From positions 1 through 34,733 of the forward strand of contig JASHOO010000551.1 of NCBI GenBank assembly GCA_030041035.1: a stretch of 34,733 nucleotides of DNA, in the 5' to 3' direction. Every line of letters starts with the position of its first letter. Position 1 is the first letter of the stretch. A model generated the notes under the pieces. That model did not search any database and was not told the origin of the DNA. It saw only the letters and a list, made by a program, of their open reading frames with translations. Below, piece by piece: positions 28,186 through 34,733 of this stretch. A program made the translations under genes and the position numbers. The DNA is from Bryobacteraceae bacterium. GTDB lineage: Bacteria; Acidobacteriota; Terriglobia; Bryobacterales; Bryobacteraceae.

Positions 28186-28395
28186 ATGGAAGACCTCAAG
28201 AAACAGGAATCTGCGGTGGATTCAACCGAACTCACAGGCGAGCAGTTGGATGCGGTGAGCGGCGGCGATTTATTAGAATACACATCTGTTCAAGGCCTAA
28301 CAAACGTTTTTTGTCCTGCGTGCACGACCGACGACGCCATCGGCGCGATCGCCTCCGTGGGCGCGGCAATAGTGAGCACGGTGAAGAACCTGTAG
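28186..28395 (+). CDS. Double-glycine leader peptide, candidate bacteriocin/RiPP precursor
   Basis: This 69-residue peptide has the layout of a secreted peptide precursor. Residues 1-27 form an acidic leader ending in 'ELTGEQLDAVSGG', the classical pattern cut after Gly-Gly by C39-type peptidases. The remaining 42-residue core starts at Asp28, carries a CxxC pair in 'NVFCPACTTDD' (Cys43 and Cys46) and ends in a small, hydrophobic, Gly/Ala-rich helix ('AIGAIASVGAAIVSTVKNL'), as in class II bacteriocins. A strong GGAGGTAA precedes the start. No exporter, peptidase, modification enzyme or immunity gene is in the window. It could be a bacteriocin-like peptide, a RiPP with a disulfide or thioether, or a signalling peptide; the exact family is not determined. 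Confidence 0.75.
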   Translation: MEDLKKQESAVDSTELTGEQLDAVSGGDLLEYTSVQGLTNVFCPACTTDDAIGAIASVGAAIVSTVKNL

Positions 28396-28449
28396 TACGG
28401 CCCCGTCACCCCACACACACGGAGCGGTGGTGCTACAAAGGATGCTGGC

Positions 28450-28620
28450 GTGATCAACACGGGCGCGGGTAGCGCCGCACACTTTGTCTTGATTAAGCTT
28501 CAGAGTGAGAAGCCTCAGCACTCGCAAGCCCCGACAAACGACGAGTGTGAGCTCACAGACGCGGACTTCGAAAACGTGGCGAGAGGAAAATGCCCAACGT
28601 CTGGCCACGCTCCACAGTGA
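28450..28620 (+). CDS. Second leader-like small peptide (GTG start)
   Basis: This 56-codon frame lies 54 bases after the first peptide on the same strand. Residues 34-46 read 'ELTDADFENVARG', matching the leader of the first peptide in spacing (ELT-x6-V-x2-G), although the first Gly of the pair is Arg. Only ten residues follow ('KCPTSGHAPQ'), so the core is either very short or the gene has been truncated. The GTG at 28450 has AAAGGA seven bases upstream; a TTG at 28489 would give 43 residues. I infer a decayed or unusual paralogue of the first peptide. Confidence 0.4.
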   Translation: MINTGAGSAAHFVLIKLQSEKPQHSQAPTNDECELTDADFENVARGKCPTSGHAPQ

Positions 28621-29009
28621 TCACACCGGATATGGAGCACAGAAGATTGAATGCAACGCGCGGATCTCGACGGTTTGGCAGCTGCCGCGCGAATTGCGAA
28701 TGACGACCGCTGCCACGATTCTGCGGTCCTGCGTGGCCACCCCATGGCTTATCAAAGTGATGGAGCATTTTATGAAATATTTAGAACTCCCTTATGCCTT
28801 CTTTATGAGCCGTGGGCTAATGTCGTGGCTGAGGTAAGCTTTCCGCGATTTGCCCTCACGAGGGAATTGCAAGACCTTCGTAATGGAGAAATATTGCGAA
28901 GCTAACGCTTGAACGATGGGTAATCCCCCATACGAACGCAAGCAGCCCGGGGAAGTTTTCTTCCGCGAGCTGCGCCTAACCAAACACTCCAGTCAGCCTG
29001 AAGCCAGCA
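28621..29009. other. Gene-poor stretch, one doubtful 84-codon frame and a long hairpin
   Basis: A frame from ATG 28651 to 28905 (84 codons, same frame as the two peptides) and an overlapping frame to 28837 exist, but neither resembles a known protein and both lack a good ribosome binding site. At 28942-28973 the transcript can form a long stem: GCAGC pairs with GCTGC, enclosing CGGGGAAG-TTTT-CTTCCGCG with one mismatch. The region ends at a terminator hairpin ahead of the aspartate kinase. Confidence 0.4.
28942..28973 (+). other. Long RNA hairpin upstream of aspartate kinase
   Basis: The arms GCAGC/GCTGC and CGGGGAAG/CTTCCGCG (one G-G mismatch) close a TTTT loop, giving about 12 base pairs. 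It lies 38 bases before the T-tailed terminator. It may be part of a regulatory leader; I could not match it to a known riboswitch. Confidence 0.35.
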
Positions 29010-29032
29010 AGCGGGACGCTCGTCCCGCTTTT
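29009..29032 (+). terminator. Intrinsic terminator hairpin ahead of lysC
   Basis: AAGCGGGACG and CGTCCCGCTT are perfect inverse complements around a CT centre, followed by a short T-run (TTTT at 29029-29032, shared with the stem end). It has the form of a Rho-independent terminator. It ends any transcript coming from the peptide region, or acts as an attenuator for the aspartate kinase that starts 35 bases later. Confidence 0.65.
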
Positions 29033-29067
29033 GCATTGCGGCCAATATCTCAAAGGAGCCATTCAAA

Positions 29068-30531
29068 ATGATTGTCATGAAATTCGGCGGATCTTCGGTG
29101 GAGTCTGCAAGCGCTATTGAAAAGGTAGCGTCTATCGTCAAGGCTCATCAGGATCGCCGGCCCGTAGTGGTTGTGTCCGCCATGGGAAAGACAACCGACG
29201 GCCTGGTAGCCGCCGCGGACCACGCTGCTCGCGGCAATTCGTACTTGGCCTGGCGCCAATTGGGCGAGCTCCGCAATTTCCACATCCAGGAAGCGCAGCG
29301 CCTTCTACGCAGTCAGGCGCAAGTTTTTATCGAGCAGCACATCAACCCGAAATTCCGCGAGCTCCATGTACTGCTGACCAGCCTCGCTGAAGGTGACCGC
29401 CAGCTCACGCCGGAGTTAAGAGACGAGATCCTAAGTTACGGCGAGCGGCTTTCCAGCCAGATCGTTGCCGCAGCATTCAATCGTCTCGGAATCAAGGCCG
29501 CTCACCTCGACGCGCGCCGGCTGATTCTGACCGATAACCAGTTCACGCACGCCGAGCCGTTGTACTGGGAAACCTATGCGAAGCTGCGCCGCACCCTTCC
29601 CTATCTGGGCGAGGACACCGTAGCCGTCATGGGTGGATTCATCGGCGCGACCGAAGCCGGCGCCACCACTACGCTGGGCCGCGGCGGCTCGGACTTGACC
29701 GCGTCCATTGTCGGCGCCGGCATCTGCGCCGACGAAATCCAGATCTGGACCGACGTGGATGGTATGCTCACCTGCGATCCGCGCGTCCTCGAACGCGGCC
29801 ATCGTGTGCGCACGATCTCCTATCGCGAAGCGGAAGAGATGGCGCGGCTGGGAGCCAAAGTGCTGCGCCCGGCGACCGTGGCGCCGGCCATCCGCCAGCG
29901 AATTCCCATTTCTATTCGCAACACGCGCCGGCCGGAGGTCGAAGGTACCCAGATCGTAGCTAAGGCCAACGGTTCAAACGGCACCGTGAAGTCGATCGCT
30001 TGCAAGAAGAACATGACCGTCGTCCATCTCGATGTGCGTCATGTAGGCGTCTTGCCGAGCATTACGGAGGGATTGGGAAGCCTGTTTGCACGCCACAACA
30101 TTACGGTGGAACTCGTGCAGGCACGCCCGGCCGGGGTCTCGTTCGCCATTGCCGACTCGGCCGTGTTGCCCGAGTTGCTGCACAAAGTGGATCACTCGGT
30201 GCAGGTGCGCGTAGAAGAAGAGCGCGCGGTGGTTGGTCTGGTCGGTGAGGGGGTTGGTTCCACGCCTTCTCTGATGTCTCGCGCGCTTTCCGCGTTGAAA
30301 GGCATTAACGTGCGCATGCATTCCCAAGGATCTTCGCTCTCCACCCTCTGCTTTGCCGTGCCGGAAACGGATCTGCCCGGTGCCGTGGAGTGCCTGCATC
30401 GCGAATTTTTCTCTGCCGTAGACCCCGAAGTCTTCGCCGCGGCGCGCGAAATCGTCGAAGTCGCTCCCGGCGCTGACAGACAACGCTCGTTGGTGCTGGC
30501 CGGCGGCAGCAGAACCGTCCCCGCGCTTTAG
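29068..30531 (+). CDS. lysC: Aspartate kinase
   Basis: This 487-residue enzyme phosphorylates aspartate, the first step toward lysine, threonine and methionine. The kinase domain starts with 'MIVMKFGGSSVESASAIEKV' (KFGGSS at 5-10), followed by 'GRGGSDLTASIVGAGICADE' and the 'IWTDVDGMLTCDPRV' loop. Two ACT domains follow in the last 160 residues ('MTVVHLDVRHVGVLPSITEG' and 'VVGLVGEGVGSTPSLMSRAL'), where end-product inhibition usually acts. It is monofunctional, with no homoserine dehydrogenase part. The start has AAAGGAG upstream. The terminator hairpin 35 bases before the start raises the possibility of attenuation. Confidence 0.95.
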   Translation: MIVMKFGGSSVESASAIEKVASIVKAHQDRRPVVVVSAMGKTTDGLVAAADHAARGNSYLAWRQLGELRNFHIQEAQRLLRSQAQVFIEQHINPKFRELHVLLTSLAEGDRQLTPELRDEILSYGERLSSQIVAAAFNRLGIKAAHLDARRLILTDNQFTHAEPLYWETYAKLRRTLPYLGEDTVAVMGGFIGATEAGATTTLGRGGSDLTASIVGAGICADEIQIWTDVDGMLTCDPRVLERGHRVRTISYREAEEMARLGAKVLRPATVAPAIRQRIPISIRNTRRPEVEGTQIVAKANGSNGTVKSIACKKNMTVVHLDVRHVGVLPSITEGLGSLFARHNITVELVQARPAGVSFAIADSAVLPELLHKVDHSVQVRVEEERAVVGLVGEGVGSTPSLMSRALSALKGINVRMHSQGSSLSTLCFAVPETDLPGAVECLHREFFSAVDPEVFAAAREIVEVAPGADRQRSLVLAGGSRTVPAL

Positions 30532-30573
30532 GCGGAATCCGCTCGAGCGCCTGCGCTATCCTGCATTCTAGGA

Positions 30574-31185
30574 ATGCCGCTGGCGGAAATCGACGCTCGC
30601 GACGGGCAACTGATTCAGATCGTAGACGCCGCCATGGCCGAGGCCGCGCGCCGCGCCGGCCCCTGGTTGGTGTGCCGCCTGGGATGTACGCAGTGCTGCG
30701 TGGGCCCGTTTCCCATCACCCAAGTTGACGCCCGCCGTTTGCGGCGCGGGCTTGCCGAACTCGATGCCAGCGACCCTGAACGCGCCCGCCACGTGCGAGT
30801 GCGCGCCCGCGACTACGTGACCCGCGTCTCGCCGGATTTCCCTGGCGACCCGGCTACCGGCATCCTCGATCAAACCCCCGAAGGCGAAAAGCGATTCGAA
30901 ACCTTCGCCGATGACGAACCTTGTCCCGCACTCGATCCCGAAACCGGCGCTTGCGATCTTTACTGCGCTCGTCCCCTGACCTGCCGCACCTTCGGCCCGC
31001 CCATGCGCGCCGATGAAGAGCTGGCAGTGTGCGAATTATGCTTTGACGGCGCTACCGACGACGAAATCGAAAGCTGCGCGGTCGATTCCGATCCGGACGG
31101 CCTGGAGACCACGCTCAAACAAGATTTGGCGAAAATCGATGGCACCACCGGTCAAACCATCGTCGCTTACTGTCTGGCCTCCTGA
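30574..31185 (+). CDS. YkgJ-type cysteine-cluster protein
   Basis: This 203-residue protein is of the YkgJ/Fe-S-oxidoreductase-like cysteine cluster family, thought to bind zinc or an iron-sulfur centre. The first cluster is 'VCRLGCTQCCVGPFPIT' and the second is 'ACDLYCARPLTCRTFGPPMR' plus 'LAVCELCFDG', about ten cysteines in all. The biochemical role is unknown. It follows lysC by about 40 bases on the same strand and may be read from the same transcript. It converges with the dioxygenase gene with seven bases between stops. Confidence 0.8.
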   Translation: MPLAEIDARDGQLIQIVDAAMAEAARRAGPWLVCRLGCTQCCVGPFPITQVDARRLRRGLAELDASDPERARHVRVRARDYVTRVSPDFPGDPATGILDQTPEGEKRFETFADDEPCPALDPETGACDLYCARPLTCRTFGPPMRADEELAVCELCFDGATDDEIESCAVDSDPDGLETTLKQDLAKIDGTTGQTIVAYCLAS

Positions 31186-31192
31186 GCAAGCG

Positions 31193-32140
31193 TCAGGATC
31201 TCCACGACCGCAGTCCCAGCAGCCGTTCGCCTAACTCGGTCAGCTCCGCACGCCCATAGCGCGTCTGCTCCCACCCGCGCGGATCACCGGGGAATGCGGG
31301 ATCGTCGGGGATCTCGCGCTCACGCCACGATCGAATCCGCTGCTCTCGCACCGCCGCATTCCCTTCATCGGCTGGATACATGGAAATGTACTGCGCCATG
31401 CGCGCGCGGTCCGCGCTAACGTTGGGCCGGATGCCGTGCGCCAGCAGCGTGTTCCAAATCAGCAAATCCCCAGCCTTCAGCGGCACGAATTTGATCTCGA
31501 ACCCTGTCGTATCCGGAAAAAACGGATGCCGGTCGGCCGGTTGCGCAGCCGTCCACGCATCGAAATTCCGGAACAGCTCCGGCACGCACTGGAATCCGCC
31601 GATCTCCGGGTCCGTATCCACGAGCGACAACACACCCTGCACATTCACCGGCAGCGGGCGCGCCTTCGTGTCAGAGTCCCAGTGTATGAATCCCCCGAAG
31701 GGGCGCACACCGCGATTCGGCGGGTTCAGGTTTGCGCGGTCAATCGTGACCCAAAGGTCTTCCCGATCCCAGATGTCCACGAAGGCGTTGTAAATGCGCG
31801 GTTGCTGGCGGTCGTCCCAAAGATACTGGTGATTGTAGATCTCGACCATGCCGCTGTTGTTCAGCTCCGGCATTTGGTGGTCGCGAAGTTGTGGCCGGTC
31901 CCAGCTCCCGGGGTCTGCCGGATCTAGTTCCTGGAACTCCCACAGCAGCGCTTTCAGCCGCTCGATGTTCTCCGCCGGCACCGCGTTCGGCACAATCACA
32001 TGGCCCCAGGTCGTCCAGTGGCGCCAGTCCTGGTCCGACAGCACGCGCAGCGGCAAATTTTTCTGAATGTCCTTCAATTGGACAGCAAAAGTGAGCGATT
32101 GATTCCCTTCATGTTCGTAGACAAAAGCGGGTTCGGCCAT
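31193..32140 (-). CDS. Phytanoyl-CoA dioxygenase (PhyH)-like Fe(II)/2-oxoglutarate enzyme
   Basis: This 315-residue enzyme has the double-stranded beta-helix of the PhyH family. The iron facial triad is visible as His153 and Asp155 in 'FIHWDSDTK' and His235 in 'LLAHGIRPNVSADRARM', followed by an Arg that can bind 2-oxoglutarate. Members hydroxylate small molecules, natural products or amino-acid derivatives; the substrate cannot be deduced. The N-terminal region contains 'LRVLSDQDWRHWTTWGHVIV', common at the start of bacterial PhyH proteins. It is transcribed alone, away from the SpoIIE phosphatase gene, with a repeat element in the shared upstream region. Confidence 0.87.
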   Translation of the reverse strand: MAEPAFVYEHEGNQSLTFAVQLKDIQKNLPLRVLSDQDWRHWTTWGHVIVPNAVPAENIERLKALLWEFQELDPADPGSWDRPQLRDHQMPELNNSGMVEIYNHQYLWDDRQQPRIYNAFVDIWDREDLWVTIDRANLNPPNRGVRPFGGFIHWDSDTKARPLPVNVQGVLSLVDTDPEIGGFQCVPELFRNFDAWTAAQPADRHPFFPDTTGFEIKFVPLKAGDLLIWNTLLAHGIRPNVSADRARMAQYISMYPADEGNAAVREQRIRSWREREIPDDPAFPGDPRGWEQTRYGRAELTELGERLLGLRSWRS

Positions 32141-32175
32141 CGCGTTCCCTCGTCCGAAAATCTGACTCCGCCAAG

Positions 32176-32253
32176 TATCGCAAAAGGACGGGCACCGTGC
32201 AAAAAGTCTGACACCTGAAATCTGACACCTGGCACCACGTCCTTCTTGCGATA
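32176..32253. repeat. 78-base palindromic repeat element (REP/MITE-like)
   Basis: The ends TATCGCAAAAGGACG (32176-32190) and CGTCCTTCTTGCGATA (32238-32253) are inverse complements apart from one extra base and one change. Between them lie two tandem 14-base units beginning TCTGACACCTG (32207 and 32221) and two copies of GGCACC. No target-site duplication is obvious. It fills most of the 122-base divergent region and ends ten bases before the phosphatase start. Confidence 0.55.
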
Positions 32254-32262
32254 TCCTGAAGC

Positions 32263-34215
32263 GTGTCGCCCCGCTTGAAAAAACTCGCGGATGTTTTGGG
32301 ACGCCTGGGGATCGCGTTCGCTGGCCTGCTGGTCGTCTACGCCGCGCTGAGCTTCCTCGCTCCGCATTCCGAAATCACGCGGCTGGCCGCACTGGCGTTC
32401 TACATCACCGGAATTCTGTTCTCGGTGCAATTCGCGCGGCGCAACGCGCGGCGCGTCATCTGGCGCCTGCGCAATCGCCTGATCGTCGCCTATCTTTTCA
32501 TCGCGTTCGTCCCCATCGCCCTGATTGCCATTCTCGCTGCTCAGGTGGGCTGGGAGCTTGTGGGCGGGACCGCGGTTTACCTCGTGAGTTCCGAACTGGA
32601 CCGCCGGACCAGCGCCATGGACGGCGTGGCGCACTTGCTGGCTCAGGCGCCGGCTGAAGAGCGCGAGAACACGATTCACGACGTCATCCCTTACATGGAA
32701 CACCTCTTCCCGGGTGTGACACTCGCGATTCGCGGCAGCGAAACCTACAACTATCCTGCCGCCTCGGACGCGCCTTTCGCGCCGCCGGGCTCGAAGGAGG
32801 CGAGCGGGCTGGTCATGAAGGACGGCTTATTACATGCCTGGGCGCATGTCACACAGGCCGGAACCGATGTCACACTGCTGGCGCCGGTCACCCCCGATCT
32901 GCTGGCGGGGCTGGCGCCGGACATCGGACAGGTTTCGCTGATCTCGTTCAGTTCTTCCGGCCCGGGGTCCATGCAGAAGAGTACGGGCCTCGCAAACCGC
33001 CGCGCACGCTTACCCGATCCGGTCAATCGTCTGGATATCGCCATAGACGGCTTCCGGCCGGTATATTTCTCCTATTGGAATACGCCCGACAAACAGGATA
33101 AGTGGCTCCTCATCGTGCGCACGCGGCCTTCGATTGTCCTCGGAACCGTGTTCGGGCAGGTAGATTGGGCACAAGGCCTGCTGGCGCTGTTCGTCATCAC
33201 CTCTGGCACCCTGCTGCTGGTGTGGGTGGTCTCGTTTCTTATGGGCATCTCGCTCACCCGTACCATCACCGGCGCCGTTCACAATCTCTACGAAGGCACT
33301 GAGCGCGTCAAGGGCGGCGATTTTTCGCATCGCATCGCTGTCGAGGGCAACGACCAGCTCGCCGAGCTCGCGCGCTCGTTCAACGGCATGACGGAGAATC
33401 TCGAGCGCCTTATCGTGGTCGAGAAGGAACAGCAACGGTTGCAATCCGAACTCACCATCGCGCGCGAAGTGCAGAGCCAGCTGTTTCCACGCGCTGCGCC
33501 GGCCATGAAAACTCTGGAACTGGCGGGAGTCTGCCATCCCGCCCGCATGGTTTCGGGTGATTACTACGACTTCGTACGCGTGCACGAGTCTAACGTCGCA
33601 ATCGCCATCGGTGACGTCGTGGGCAAGGGAATCTCAGCGGCGCTGCTGATGGCCTCCATCCAGTCCATCATGCGCACGCAGTTGACCGCCGGCGTTCCCG
33701 TGCATGCGGCAATGCCCCACGGTGGCGGCAATCATGGCGCTCCCGCAGAGCTTTCCGCCGCCGAGCTGGTGTGGCAACTCAACAAGCAGGTGTGCGCCAA
33801 TACCTCGCCGGAAAAATTCGCTACGTTCTACTTCGGCATGTACGATGACGCAACCCGCGTGCTCACCTACACCAACGCCGGTCACCTGCCGCCCATTCTC
33901 ATGCGCGACGGAAAGGCGGAACGGCTCGAGGTCACAGGCATCGTCGTCGGTGCGTTTCCTTTTGCCCGCTATGAAGAGAAAAAGGTGGAGCTGCGCCCCG
34001 GTGATCTCCTGGTCGCCTTCACCGACGGCATTGTGGAACCGGAAAACGAGTACGGCGAGCCTTTCGGCGAGGACAACCTGGTCGATCTCCTGCTGCGCTA
34101 CGGGCAACGTGAAACCAAGGAAATTATCAGTCGCGTTATGGAGACGGTGGAGCAGTGGACAGGGTCTTCGGAGTTATACGACGACATGACGCTGCTCGTG
34201 GCGCGCGGCGTCTGA
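32263..34215 (+). CDS. Membrane sensor with HAMP and SpoIIE-type PP2C phosphatase domain
   Basis: This 650-residue protein has membrane helices at about 12-32, 39-57 and 73-94, an outside sensor region (about 95-300), a fourth helix at about 303-329, a HAMP linker (330-385), a short coiled coil ('EKEQQRLQSELTIAREVQSQ') and a PP2C/SpoIIE phosphatase domain (about 410-650). Metal-binding acids are seen in 'SGDYYDFV' (Asp433, Asp436), 'IGDVVGKGISAALLM' (Asp451), 'FTDGIVEPEN' and 'YDDMTLLVA'. Such RsbU-like proteins dephosphorylate anti-sigma-antagonist proteins in partner-switching control. No anti-sigma or antagonist gene is adjacent. The start is a GTG at 32263. Confidence 0.92.
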   Translation: MSPRLKKLADVLGRLGIAFAGLLVVYAALSFLAPHSEITRLAALAFYITGILFSVQFARRNARRVIWRLRNRLIVAYLFIAFVPIALIAILAAQVGWELVGGTAVYLVSSELDRRTSAMDGVAHLLAQAPAEERENTIHDVIPYMEHLFPGVTLAIRGSETYNYPAASDAPFAPPGSKEASGLVMKDGLLHAWAHVTQAGTDVTLLAPVTPDLLAGLAPDIGQVSLISFSSSGPGSMQKSTGLANRRARLPDPVNRLDIAIDGFRPVYFSYWNTPDKQDKWLLIVRTRPSIVLGTVFGQVDWAQGLLALFVITSGTLLLVWVVSFLMGISLTRTITGAVHNLYEGTERVKGGDFSHRIAVEGNDQLAELARSFNGMTENLERLIVVEKEQQRLQSELTIAREVQSQLFPRAAPAMKTLELAGVCHPARMVSGDYYDFVRVHESNVAIAIGDVVGKGISAALLMASIQSIMRTQLTAGVPVHAAMPHGGGNHGAPAELSAAELVWQLNKQVCANTSPEKFATFYFGMYDDATRVLTYTNAGHLPPILMRDGKAERLEVTGIVVGAFPFARYEEKKVELRPGDLLVAFTDGIVEPENEYGEPFGEDNLVDLLLRYGQRETKEIISRVMETVEQWTGSSELYDDMTLLVARGV

Positions 34216-34220
34216 CGCTC

Positions 34221-34733
34221 ATGAAGGTTCTCACCGCTCGACAGATGCGCGAAGTTGACCGCCGCACCGTGGAGATGGGTGTACCCGGCGCCGTGTTGAT
34301 GGAACACGCGGGCGGCCGCGTGGTGGAATTCCTTGAAGCGAAATTCTCGCCGCTCGCCGACCAGAAAATCGTCATTTTCTGCGGCAAAGGCAACAACGGC
34401 GGCGATGGCCTGGTGGTGGCGCGGCAGCTTTTTGAACGCTATCGCCCATGGACATTGAGCGTGGTGTTGGTGGCCGCACCGGAGGAGATGAAAGGCGAGG
34501 CTGCCGAGCAGTATCGCCGTCTCATCGAGACCGGCTGCCCGGTGTTTCGCGAACTCCCCGCGGATCTCAGCGGCGTGACGCTCGTCATCGATGCTCTGCT
34601 CGGCACCGGACTCAGCGGGCCGGCCAAAGGCGAAATGCTCGATTGCATCCGGCGCATCAATACCGGATTCCCAGGTGCGAAGGTTGTGGCCGTCGACATC
34701 CCTTCCGGTCTCGCCAGCGACACCGGGCAAATC
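34221..34733 (+). CDS. nnr: NAD(P)H-hydrate epimerase/dehydratase, N-terminal part (cut by window end)
   Basis: The first 171 codons of a YjeF-type protein, open to the end of the window. It begins 'MKVLTARQMREVDRRTVEMG' and contains 'VLMEHAGGRVVEFL', 'VIFCGKGNNGGDGLVVARQL', 'VIDALLGTGLSGPAKGE' and 'VVAVDIPSGLASDTGQI', the standard epimerase-domain signatures. The enzyme repairs damaged hydrated NAD(P)H. Whether the C-terminal dehydratase domain follows cannot be seen here. It starts five bases after the phosphatase stop, so the two genes are probably co-transcribed. Confidence 0.93.
   Translation, partial: MKVLTARQMREVDRRTVEMGVPGAVLMEHAGGRVVEFLEAKFSPLADQKIVIFCGKGNNGGDGLVVARQLFERYRPWTLSVVLVAAPEEMKGEAAEQYRRLIETGCPVFRELPADLSGVTLVIDALLGTGLSGPAKGEMLDCIRRINTGFPGAKVVAVDIPSGLASDTGQI

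Noticed and set aside
28766-28837. Tiny frame of about 21 residues with GGAG upstream
   Set aside because: It is too short, has no leader or helix pattern like the two other peptides, and overlaps a different open frame; chance cannot be excluded.
28906-29067. Lysine or other known riboswitch before lysC
   Set aside because: The structured leader was compared by eye with lysine, SAM and c-di-GMP riboswitch consensus elements and does not show their conserved loops; it is kept only as an unknown hairpin.

Overview
The window looks like chromosomal DNA of a high-GC soil-type Acidobacteriota bacterium, probably of the Solibacter/Bryobacter type. This is inferred from gene style, not from a marker gene. 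The supporting content is a membrane Ser/Thr kinase fused to a TolB-like propeller, a YVTN-propeller phosphoesterase, a very long secreted PIG-L deacetylase, a Tat-exported Gfo/Idh/MocA oxidoreductase, a hopanoid-pathway HpnE, and a sigma factor paired with a zinc-finger anti-sigma that carries a Ycf48-like sensor. No rRNA, tRNA, CRISPR array, phage gene or transposase was found.

Layout. 0.2-2.9 kb: sensor Ser/Thr kinase. 3.3-4.8 kb (minus): Crp/Fnr regulator followed by an SDR oxidoreductase, probably one operon. 5.1-7.8 kb: secreted propeller-phosphoesterase. 7.9-10.1 kb (minus): 4-alpha-glucanotransferase. 10.2-12.1 kb (plus): a solitary NuoB, a small membrane protein and a lipoprotein-like protein. 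12.1-13.0 kb (minus): patatin-like phospholipase. 13.1-15.6 kb: PIG-L deacetylase. 15.7-17.1 kb: secreted hypothetical, PilZ protein, DUF6526-like membrane protein. 17.1-23.7 kb: a minus-strand run of Gfo/Idh/MocA protein, LuxR-type response regulator, secreted carboxypeptidase-regulatory-like protein, HpnE, ATP-dependent DNA ligase and ligase-associated exonuclease. 23.7-24.4 kb: AlkD-like DNA glycosylase, divergent from the exonuclease. 24.4-26.6 kb (minus): sigma factor then anti-sigma factor. 26.7-27.8 kb: secreted ARPP/DUF6569 protein. 27.8-29.1 kb: a gene-poor stretch with small peptides. 29.1-34.7 kb: aspartate kinase, YkgJ-type cysteine-cluster protein, phytanoyl-CoA dioxygenase-like protein (minus), membrane HAMP-SpoIIE phosphatase, and the start of NAD(P)H-hydrate epimerase.

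Functional groupings. The exonuclease, ligase and AlkD genes form a compact DNA-repair unit, with a 4-base overlap between the first two and a 20-base divergent gap to the third. Sigma and anti-sigma form a signalling pair. The kinase, response regulator, Crp, PilZ and SpoIIE phosphatase are separate regulators with no visible partner beside them.

The most novel-looking part is 28.1-28.7 kb. It holds a 69-residue peptide with a clear double-glycine leader and a CxxC-containing hydrophobic core. Fifty-four bases downstream is a second short ORF carrying the same leader pattern (ELT-x6-V-x2-G) in the same spacing. No maturation enzyme or exporter is visible in the window, so this would be an orphan peptide locus. 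Other items of interest are a 78-base palindromic repeat element at 32.2 kb, a strong intrinsic-terminator hairpin directly ahead of the aspartate kinase start, and a change of strand base skew inside the phosphoesterase gene.
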